DNA of 64,000 bases from Ceratodon purpureus. Its lineage: Eukaryota > Streptophyta > Bryopsida > Pseudoditrichales > Ditrichaceae. Made by a program: the position numbers and the translations under genes. The stretch lies in assembly GCA_014871385.1 (NCBI GenBank), contig CM026424.1:12619115-12683114 (forward strand), read 5' to 3'. A model generated the notes under the pieces. It searched no databases, was not told the DNA's origin, and saw only the letters and a program-made list of their open reading frames with translations. Of this stretch, positions 25,538-34,800 are shown piece by piece; within the stretch, counting starts at the first letter, position 1, and each line of letters opens with the position of its first letter.

Positions 25538-25677
25538 CGTGCTGTGTGGAACGTGTTAGTAGGTCCTACTTGGCTTTCTGCCAAAGAATAGAGACGAGTG
25601 GGCAACGGAGCTGAAGAAGAAGCGCGCTACATATTCTGTTTTCCGGGAGGAGATGATAATTAATCCTGTAAGTTCTT
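25538..25677 (+). pseudogene. fragment of a TBC-domain Rab GTPase-activating protein gene
   Basis: After the acceptor GTGACAG, the first frame reads RAVWNVL. After 10 extra bases a second frame reads LGFLPKNRDEWATELKKKRA then TYSVFREEMIINP to a GTAAGT donor. This matches the start of the TBC domain of TBC1D13-type proteins (R-x-x-W-K-x-L-L-G-Y/F-L-P, then the Trp-x-x-x-L-x-x-K-R motif and REMI-x-x-P). The catalytic Arg and Gln fingers lie further downstream in the domain and are absent here. The 10-base interruption shifts frame, and the rest of the domain is missing. TBC proteins switch off Rab GTPases in vesicle traffic; this copy cannot. Confidence 0.6.
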
Positions 25678-26116
25678 TCGTTGCTCTAACTTCTCTTATG
25701 ATGAGCCTGTGAAATCCGTAATTGTCATGAGTACGAGCTGTTTGAAGCTGGAAGCCATATTGAATGATAAGGATTCTTTCCTCACTCTACTTGAGGGCAT
25801 AATCAATTGTAAGCGCAGCTAAATACCAAGTATTCCCCCTGTCCACGCATGGACTTGAGTTTTCTGAAGACTCGTTTCTTCTCTTTATGCAGCGCCAATC
25901 TCCTGTTATCGTATTTAACTGTGACGCACTTTGATTTTGTAAGCGCTTGATGGGGACTATGGTCTATGGAACTGTTGCATTTATGAAGGGATCTTGCGCA
26001 GCTCTGTGCTAGAGTGTAAGTAGAGGCAGTTCCTTCACCACCGGCATTGAATTTGTTTTCTAGTTGCAGTCGGAAGTGACAAGAAACGCCGTAACGGCGG
26101 GAGTAACGCCGTGCTA

Positions 26117-26314
26117 GTGGCATCGAAGGAGGATAATATAAACGAGTACAAGAGCTACTTCTGGATCGTGTTGGATTACCCGCAGTTTCAAGGGAAGGGG
26201 GAGACCAAGGAGGGCGCGCTGCGGCATGTCGGCCGGTTGTTGCATTACGCGCTCGGGTCGATGGTTTTGAAGAACGCGACCATACCCGCACCCTCGGCTG
26301 GGGCAGAATTGGAG
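26117..26314 (+). pseudogene. exon-like segment X1, copy b (start codon lost)
   Basis: A direct copy of 24,532-24,729 with the same 66-codon frame (ASKEDNINEYKSYFWIVLD...) and the same donor site. The ATG has become GTG. By my count about 15 bases differ over 198, most of them changing the amino acid, which suggests little purifying selection since duplication. The duplicated block begins about 20 bases upstream of the start codon. Confidence 0.55.
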
Positions 26315-26743
26315 GTGACGGTTTAGGCTTTGTGCTGCATTGGGGGGGATTTTTGGGGGTGGTGAATTTGATTTGTTGTTTTTGTTCTGCAAGGGGACGC
26401 TCAAGGTCATTCATTGAGTTGTAGACTGAGTGTATGGTTTGGTGCTCTTCTTGCATTGTGGAACGCATCATGGCTCGTATGTGTGTATTTTTCCTCATCT
26501 TCAATTGTGACGACCTGGGAGCAATTGCTTGTAGCTACTTGCTTTGGATTATTGGAGGATCGGACGCTGCCCATGAGATTCATTATTTCTTTCATGCAAC
26601 TAAACTGATTTCTAGGCATTTAGGATTTCTCAGTTCTCTTTTGAAAGCTGTACACCGCAACATTATTCAGCGATTGGTTTTAGGTTTCGCGAAGAGACAA
26701 GCTGTGTCGCCATTTCACATTCTCATTTACTGCTTTTTGTTTT

Positions 26744-26835
26744 GCGTCGTTGGAAGGAATTCTTTATTGCAAACCCCATTTCGACCAGCTATTCAAGATG
26801 ACGGGGAGCTTCAAGAAGAGCTTCGAGTCAGCAGG
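26744..26835 (+). pseudogene. LIM-domain protein fragment: second half of LIM1
   Basis: The frame reads ASLEGILYCKPHFDQLFKMT then GSFKKSFESAG and ends at a GTGAGC donor. It is almost identical in pattern to the end of the first LIM domain of plant two-LIM proteins (LYCKPHFDQLFK-x-T-G-S-F), which bundle actin filaments. The first half of the domain, with its CxxC and HxxC zinc ligands, is missing upstream, and the acceptor region is eroded. Confidence 0.75.
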
Positions 26836-27429
26836 GTGAGCGCAACTAGGCTCATTACCTCTTTGGATTGATTAGTACGTCATCTAAGGTTTCAACGCTA
26901 TGCCATGTATTGTTTCATCTTCTCTGTTTTCTCATGTGTCAACACTAAGGACTATACTTGTGGTTTGTAAGAAAACCATCGTGGATTGGAGTTAATAATT
27001 ATGCTTAATCTGTACGTTCTGATTGAGCAGGTGTTCTAAACATCAGGCAACCTAGCTCCAAGAGGTTTAGGTCTCCCTCTTTCTACTCTTCTTTTTCATA
27101 TCTGTATCCAGCTTTGGTAGCCTGGTAATTCATGCAAAAGTCGATGAATACGATCAGCTTATCATGTGATGGCCCTTGTGAGGCTCAAGTTGACATGGAG
27201 TTGAGAGAGGCACTGCGTCATGTCAAAGTCGAAGGAGGATTGCTGAGACCATGTGCATTGAGTTCATATATTATAACATCTAATATCATGTATGCTATCC
27301 GAGTTTTCCTTGTGTTTCGAGAGTATACAAACAGAATGTAGTTTCTATTCAGTTGAAAGCATCATGATACCTAGTATCGTTGGTTGTTGATTTTAGTCTA
27401 GGCCTTGGATATTGGAGAGCAAGACAACC

Positions 27430-27700
27430 TCCACAAGGACAAATCTGTTGTTTGCTGGAACACAAGAAAAGTTGTTGACAGACAACTGTGGAGGATCTAC
27501 CGTATCACAAGACCTGCTTCAAATTAATTGCGCAACGGAGCTGCACCATCAGCCTCTCCAACTACGCATCTTTAGAAGAAAGATTATATTGCAAACATCA
27601 TCACGCTCAGCTCTTCAAGGAGACGAGGAACTACAGCCAGCTCACTAGGACGCCTGCCTTAAAGTCAACCACCAGCAATGCAAGTGCACTAATTTCTTGT
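27430..27700 (+). pseudogene. LIM-domain protein fragment: linker and damaged LIM2
   Basis: The piece begins with FAGTQEK, the usual linker before LIM2, then loses the CxxC finger entirely and resumes as VEDLPYHKTCFK...CTISLSNYASLE then RLYCKHHHAQLFKE and NYSQLTRTPALKS. In intact plant LIMs the order is GTQEKC-x-x-C-x-K-TVYP then YHK-x-CFKC. Here the first two Cys and the Cys after CFK are gone, so zinc binding is lost. With the LIM1 piece at 26,744 it forms one decayed gene in the same orientation. Confidence 0.75.
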
Positions 27701-27818
27701 TCTCCCAATCATGTCTTCGTCTTCGGGGAGTTCCTCTTCTACCAATGTTGATCTTTTTTGCATTCCTGTTTAGTTTAGTGTGAGCAATTTGTCTGACTGT
27801 TCTATTGTGATTCCGCAG

Positions 27819-28025
27819 ATTCTTCACCTCCTAGGTAACGAGGGGCCCAAAACTGCAGACCCGAGCAAGTACATCCGCTATATTTACAAGCGTGTTATAC
27901 TGGAGAATGCAACTGTGTGTGCAAGCGCTTTCAGTGCTTTGGCAAAATTCAGAGTAGTAGTTGAGAGTTTGAGGCCACGAATTCTTGTATTGTTGTGAAG
28001 ATGTTTGTTCAACAATGATGACGAG
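27819..28025 (+). pseudogene. coatomer gamma subunit (gamma-COP) fragment, exon a
   Basis: Between a CAG acceptor and a GTAACC donor the frame reads [20 protein letters not shown] then [20 protein letters not shown] and LAKF, unmistakably the gamma-COP trunk (EGPKT[17 protein letters not shown] is highly conserved). An in-frame TGA replaces the Lys/Arg before RCLFNNDDE, so it cannot encode the full protein. Gamma-COP is part of the COPI coat for Golgi-to-ER vesicles. Confidence 0.85.
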
Positions 28026-28361
28026 GTAACCATATGGATATTGATTTTATGAACCAACTGAGTGTGCAATTTTCTACATGATGCTGCAAAGGTGCCAGCT
28101 GTATTCAAAAGAGGGATGGACGATTACCATTATTCACATAAGGTTAACAATGTAGTCAGTTCCAAGTGACAGTAGTTGTTACAGTTCTTCTAAGGTAGCT
28201 TCCATTTCATGTTTATGTGGATGCAAGTTTGTCTTGAAGAACACTACCATTTCCTTGAAATAGTTTACAGTCAATGCTGTCTGCATTGTGGGCATTCAAA
28301 GTCAGCATAAATGCAGGTGAAAATTGGTATTCTAAGAGGTATACTGGAACTTGGTTGGCAG

Positions 28362-28488
28362 GTGCAGGATAGAGCTATTCTCTATCTAAGCGTCCTTACA
28401 GATGAACCATCGTCTATCAAAGAGAATGCATTGATTCAGGGTTTAGACGTGCCCCCTAGAAAACCTAGAAGCAAGCTTACAAGCCTAC
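28362..28488 (+). pseudogene. gamma-COP fragment, next exon
   Basis: After the acceptor TTGGCAG the frame reads VQDRAILYLSVLTDE...IKENALIQGLDVP, continuing the V-R-DRA-T-L/F-YL motif that directly follows DDE in gamma-COP, and it ends at a GTGAGT donor. The intron between the two pieces (336 bp) is kept, so this is a genomic rather than a processed copy. No flanking gamma-COP exons follow. Confidence 0.8.
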
Positions 28489-28755
28489 GTGAGTGCTTTT
28501 AGCATCAACCCTCGTTGAATTTCATCTTGGATCTTCTCACATCATTTAGTCCAGTTCATGTGCCTAAGACTAGCTTTTTGTTCTTGCATCACTGGATAGG
28601 AATATTTGAGGAATATTTTTGATCTCGATACATGTGCTTGAGATATGAGCCTTTGTTGTCCCAATAAACAATTCTAACCATAGTGATATTGTAAGAAATG
28701 TCTACACATGTGGCACTTTTATTCTTTGCAGCTGATGAACTCGTATTGTGAACCA

Positions 28756-28951
28756 GGTGGAAGGAGGTGAAACTTCCCCAGATGCACATGTGGATGCTCA
28801 AACACCATCCAAGGGTAACCCCATGAAACGCATCAATTCCAGCACCGATTTGACGATATGCCTCTTTCAGGAACTATGTGATGCATTTGAGTCTGACCAG
28901 TTTGACGTCAATCTCGGTGATGATGTATCCGGTCTTCTATCAAGAGGAGTG
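28756..28951 (+). pseudogene. exon-like segment X2, unknown protein
   Basis: Between the acceptor AACCAG and a GTATGG donor the frame is open and well composed (...INSSTDLTICLFQELCDAFE...DDVSGLLSRG). It is not gamma-COP, LIM or TBC as far as I can tell. It is probably a captured exon of another gene or a divergent downstream exon of one of the neighbours. Confidence 0.4.
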
Positions 28952-28959
28952 GTATGGGT

Positions 28960-31100
28960 CATTTTTTGAGTGCTTAAATGCGTGATCCTACATTTTGCAG
29001 CAGACTGAAGACCAGCACTCTATTTACCAAACGTTGGCACCATGCAATGCTAAGGAGCACCATTCCCTTACAGATTAATGGCTCTAATTTTTGTGTTTAT
29101 CTTTTATCCTGTGCCTTTTCGTCTCTAGCATATAGACAGACTTATCATAAGGCGGGGAGAAAATTTTGGGTATTTCCAAGCTTTTGAATGATTTAAGGCA
29201 ATCTTTTGCGTCGTTGGGATGTGTTGATGTTTGCAACTGTCAAACTAGTTCCTGACCTCATGTATCGTACTTCGATTGATGCATAATTGTACAAAGCTTA
29301 GGATCGGTGAGTCACTCCCAGGGAGTAGATGTCTTGACATAGGAATAACACTGGAAAGTGTTCTGATCACTGCACCGATCTGAAACATCGGTTTCCACTT
29401 GTGACATTGAGACTATGAAACAACTTTGACAACATCCTTTTATTGATTACTTTAAAGGGCACTTTGATGTCCATTTTGTAATTCATATGTGTCCATTGTT
29501 TTGATGGGAAGTTTGGATCTTGTTTCTCTCTCCTTAAATATGTTGGGTGTTCTCTATTCTCGTATAGATTGAGGAGAAAAATAGAAAAATAGTTCTCTAC
29601 TATTCCAAATTTTCATGCACAATCATATCTTGCACAATTTTAGAAATTGTTACAGTGCTCAAAGTGACGGGAATGGCTATGGTGATTGAGAAACCCTAAA
29701 TTATGCAAAGATTCAAGTATATGTCCGCAATGTTCAACAAAACCCTATCACTCCTAGGATAATCAATGTTCAACAAAACCTGGTAGGATGATCAAATGTA
29801 TCAGATATCAATCGTCACTGGTAATATGAAGAGTAGTGAAGCCCTAGTTTTCATGTCAGTCCAATTTGTAAAGAATGTTCGGAAGTTATTTTAGGGCATG
29901 TGTTTCTTCTGGAGACTTTCTACTTCTTGGGCCAAGTGGATCACTTTTAGAGCTACTTTCTGACATACTAAGGCCATTTTAAGGCACGTCAAATTTTTTC
30001 AAGATCCTTTTTGGTACTAATGTGTTTAAGTGGTGATTTCAAACAACCTTGTAGTTAATTCTTTTTCATATGAGTGGTTTTGAAAACAAATTATACCTTT
30101 AGTGTGTTGATAAGAAAATTTTAGTATCCTTTTTAAAGAATAAAACATTACAATCTTGCAACATGTGTGGCCAAATGAATCCGAATTTGATCCACATCAT
30201 TTATAACATGTATACTACAAAATTGCATGATTGAGATTTCTATATATTGCTGCAATTCATACCTATGGTGCATAAAAAACAATTATATTTTTTCATTGAA
30301 AAATGTCATGGACCTATAGGGATTAAAGAGACAAAGATTGGTAGTATTTAACATATTTTTGCTATTATTTTATTATTTACAGCTTTCTTCTAAGATATTT
30401 TCCAATATATATATATATGTATATGATTTTCAAATTTTGCTATGATTTTCAAATTTTCCATATTTATAAAAAAAACATGAATACAAATTAGAATATACAT
30501 TGTGCAAAGGTATACATAAATACTTAAAATGCACCTTATTTATTTACATATAAATAAATTTTCTAAGAATTATTTAGAATGTACCAGTATAAGACCTGAA
30601 ATTGAAACTTTGTAATATACTACTTTCCCAGTCAATTTTATAGAACAGAACGGAGTTTCTCCCAAAGTCACGCCCAATAAAACAGAATGATATAAATTAT
30701 AAATATCACTAATACTCCATCAACATCAGGGTCACCAAATGCGAGGCGTAGTTTAAAAAAAGTGTGAATGGAGGCAAACAGTGGTGTTGGAAGAGGCACA
30801 ACGAATACAATGACATCCGGAAGTGCAGAAAAGGGAGGAAGGATAGATTCGAGAGACGGACCCACCCAGGACAACGCAGTGACGACGACTCAGGAGCACT
30901 GTGTATCACTGATCATGGCGGAGACCCAAATCTGCCATAAAAGGACACGGCACACGCATGAAGCTTCTGTTGCAAACTAAAATTGCAACATTGGCAACCG
31001 AGGCCGACTCATGGCGGATTCGCTTCATCATCTCCGAGGAAATAACCAGCGTTGAGGCAGGGAAGGTGAACAAAACAAGAGTACGAGCCGCAGAGGCTGC
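28960..31100. other. no gene recognised; AT-rich after 29.5 kb
   Basis: 28,960-29,500 continues with mixed sequence that may be further eroded exons or introns of the mosaic, though nothing is recognisable. 29,500-30,700 is AT-rich with an (AT)n run near 30,403-30,425. Short open frames at 30,768-31,149 have no recognisable features. Confidence 0.4.
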
Positions 31101-31834
31101 AAAGAGCGTAAGCTTTAAGCCTGTGGAGTGTTTTGGACGACGACCGTGAGGTTTGCAGCCTAGGGTTTCGTATTCTGTGTTGGGGGAGGGACTACAAGCG
31201 CACGCATGTTAAGCTTCGGCAGTGCTGGGGATCGTCATGCAGGTGGTGCGGTCCCGGCGCAGAGTTTGCACCCTAGGGTTTCTTGTGGTTGGCTCACCTC
31301 TGGCTGTTTGTGTGCCCAGCTCTTGTGCCTGCTCCGGAGCCCGCGTGCGCAGGAATCCTCGGACTCGATCGAGGGGCAGCAGGTTGCATGTGCGTTGTTA
31401 GGGTTTCGGGGCTCGACCGGGTTTCATCAAGAACGGGCGAAACCCTAGCGACCACGTGCGGAGAGGGCCAGGTGCGGGCGCGGTGGTGATTGCCGATGCG
31501 GATTGGGGAGCTCGTGCTGGGACGGGACGGGGCATCGGGTCGCTGGTGTGGAGGTGTGGTGGTTGGACTGGGAGGGTGGGTGTGATTGCGTCCGGTGGAG
31601 ACGCGGGCGTGTTGGCTGGGGTGTGGACGATCAGGGTCAGGAATTTGGGAGCAGGGCGAGGAGTGTTGCAGGCATAGGTTGAGGGGGACGAGAGTTTGGG
31701 TTCTTTGGGGCGGGAGGGATTGGGCGGGGATTGGCAGGGGCGAGGAGGGATTGTTCGGTCCGGTCGAGGCCGCGAGGACCTTCGTTTTGTGCATTGGGAG
31801 TGCATGAAGCGAGAATGTTAAAAGAAGGTAAGAG
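31101..31834 (+). promoter_or_regulatory. GC-rich promoter / 5'-UTR of PIE1 with four telo-box motifs
   Basis: GC content rises abruptly near 31.1 kb. TAGGGTTT occurs at 31161-31168, 31274-31281 and 31399-31406, and its inverse AAACCCTA at 31440-31447: four telo-boxes in about 290 bases. In plants, telo-boxes near transcription starts are associated with growth-related and translation genes and can recruit TRB proteins and Polycomb complexes. A five-codon upstream ORF (ATGAAG...TAA) lies just before the chosen start. No TATA box is evident. Confidence 0.55.
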
Positions 31835-34800
31835 ATGCAACAGACTTCGTCAAAGCAACTGAAATGCTATGGGAGGCGAAACCGCGCGAGGCCCGAGCCT
31901 ACTAGCCTGGAATCCGGCCTCGCGGAGGCCAGGGATGTGAGCGGGGCGACTGTGTCGGAAGAGGCTGTGCCTGTGCCCGTGACTGCAGCAACCGCAACGA
32001 GCGTGCAGGTCGGGGTGGTCGCGCAGGCGAAGGCGCCGCAACAACATGCAGGCAGGGGGAGGCCCAGGAAGGTCGTGGGGGCGCCCAAGCCGGGGGAGAA
32101 AGCGCCCGGCGATGTGGCCAGCAAGAAGGTACCGGCAACAAGAAGCTCGGTTGGCAGGCCCGGGGCGCCCGACGCCCGGGAGGCTGCGAGGGATCCGACC
32201 CCCGTGGAGGAGTCGGGCGCGGAGGGGCCGTCCTTGAAGGTTGCGGGGCAGGCCCAGGTCCAGGACAGAGTGCCGGTGCGGGTGCGGATCGTGGGTCCGT
32301 TCAGCAATGGGGGCTCCAAGCATGGCCGGGGCAAGAGCTTTGGCTCCGCGTCGCCTGGCTCTCAGAAGACGAGGGGCCAGATTGCCAGACAGGAAGCCCA
32401 GCGAGCTGCAGGCGTGGAGGTGGGCGACGGCGCCCCGGGAGCCGTGGGGCGGAGCGAAGCGCAGGCGGGGCCAGTGGGCTCCGGGAGGGGAATGGAGGGA
32501 AATGCAGGTGCTGAGCGGAGGGATGCAGGGCAGCAGGTCACGGGCGCGGGGCCGGATGTTGGCGAGCGGGGAGTGGGTGCAAAGCAGCCTCGCGAGAGGA
32601 GGGAGGCCGGGCACGGGGCGATTGGGGAGATGGACGCGAGGCAGGGTGCAATTGAGGCCAGGGTGGGTGCAATGTCTCATCGCGAGGGGAGTGATGCAGC
32701 GGAGCAGGCCGTGGACAGGAGCGAGGAGGGGCTGCATCCCGTGATCGAGAAGCGAGTGGGCGGAAAGTCTCAGCGTGAGAGGACAGATGCAGGGGCGGAG
32801 GCCGTCGGGAGGAGGGACGGGGCGCAGTCGATCGCGGAGAAGAGAGTGGGTGGGAAGTCTCACCGCGAGAGGAGGGACGGGGGAAACGCAGGTCAGGACC
32901 GGGAGGCTTTGGCTGCTGCGCAGAGCACGTTGGCATCTCGTCGGCGGCTGCTGGCCCTGCAGAAGCGCCAGCGCGAGGACGCGGTGCTCGCCAAAGCCGA
33001 CGAGGTTGTGCTGAAGCACGAGGTGCGAACTCTTTTCATGAGCTCCGATTGCATTGTGACTGGTCTTGGTCGACCCCGCACGTAGAGAGTGGAAGTTTGT
33101 CGATGTGTGTGATGAGTAATGCTCGGAGGTGACGCCTTTCTTGTGCAAGCCGCACTATTTCGGAAACGTGGAGTGTGTCCTAGTACATGTTGTCTGAGTT
33201 GTGGTACCGCCCCAGGCGGTGCTGACGATGATCTGCATCGGGCGGCACCTCTTCACCGTTCGAGATGGTGGACGGTAATGCCCGTGTTGTGGACTGCGCG
33301 ACCTACAGGGTGTGTATGAGTCAGGTGTTGAGCGGTGAATTATGGTCGGAAGCGAGGCATGAGGGTGTTTGACGAGGGGCTGTAGGACCATTTCGAGTGA
33401 AGCGAATGGTCGTGGTGGTGCAGTGGCATCAGGCACGTTGCTGAGGCATAGTTTGGGATGATCGTATCGCCCGAGGGTGGAGGTGGTTGGAGTGGTGGGA
33501 AGGGGCTGACGTCTGTGTCGTGTATGCAGTACTTGGAGGCGAATAGGGACAAGAGGGGGCTGCCGAAGAGCAAGGAGCCAGCGCGACACAAGACGCACTG
33601 GGATTTCGTGCTGGAGGAAATGGCGTGGCTGGCCAAGGTGGGGAAATCGCTTGCTCGCGGATGTTTGTTCTGGTTTCGTTTTCGGTTCAAGTAGTGCCTT
33701 TCATCCTTGTTGTGCGAGGATGGTACGTTGCGGGATGGCGTTTTGTGGTCCCATGAGCCGTTCTGTTGGAGTGCTTGAGTGTCTAAGCTTTTCCAACGCG
33801 AGGATGTCCTATGTGACTTGGAGCCGATGGCCAGGCCCGGGGGGTAAAGTGGGTTTTACGAAGATGTCGTGGGTGGTGATGGCAGGATTTTGAGAGGGAG
33901 CGGAAATGGAAGTTGAGCCAGGCCAAGAAGGTGGCCTTGCGTGTGAACAGAAGCAAGCTGGACGTGGTAGCGAAGGAGAACCGGCGATTGAAGGTGGGTT
34001 GATTCTTCCGTTGACCTTGGCGGTGGAGTGTTGATGAATGTGCGGTATTTGTGTGGATTGCATGTGATGCTGGAGGAACATATAGCAGTGGATCCATGAA
34101 TGAATGAGGGCATTGGGACGGTGGTGGTCGACCAGGAAGAGGAGCAGCGAATGCGGAGAGTGGCGAGTAACATCGCGAAAGACGTGAAGAAGTTCTGGCT
34201 AAAAGTCGACAAGCTGGTAAGGGAGTCTAGCCTGCAAGCTGGGTCGGGATACTAGCACATGGGGTCAGATCGGTTAGACGTGTGTGCGTAGTGTTCGTCG
34301 GAGGCTGAGAGGTGATTGCGTTCGGCCTCTCGTGTTCACAGAGTGGAGGAGTGGACTGCGTGGGGTTGGTCGGTTGTGGAGGGTAGGGATGGGTGATTTG
34401 TGAATGCTGTAGTGTAGCCATGAGTGCGTTAAGTATGGGCCAAGTATGGGCCGATTCGTGCCTAAGCACCGTATACAGAGAGAATCAGAGCACACTCCTG
34501 GAGTCGTGGGCGTTGCTAGGGGTGAGGAGTTCGTTCCCTGAATCGTGGATCCGTGGTGACTGGACAGGTATCGTACAAGCAGCAATTACTGGTGGAGGAA
34601 AGGAAGAAGAAGGCGCTTGATAAGCACCTGGATTTCCTGTTGGGGCAGACAGAAAGGTAAGGGTGCTGCGAATGGGCATACGAATTCCGATGTTTTGTGA
34701 ATCGAGTGTTGGTCATGTGGTTTTGGAGGTCGTGTTGGTGCAGTGGCCTGGGCACAGTCTGTGATCTGCTTTTAGTGGTCGGCAGCATAGTAGAGTGGGC

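Noticed and set aside
25803-26504. 233-codon minus-strand frame
   Set aside because: Lies opposite the X1 copy and LIM introns. It is Arg/Ser/Pro-rich and lacks any motif, whereas the plus strand holds recognisable exons.
31850-33148. 432-codon minus-strand open frame opposite PIE1 exon 1
   Set aside because: Antisense shadow caused by high GC and the repeat structure. The Pro/Leu/His-rich translation has no domain.
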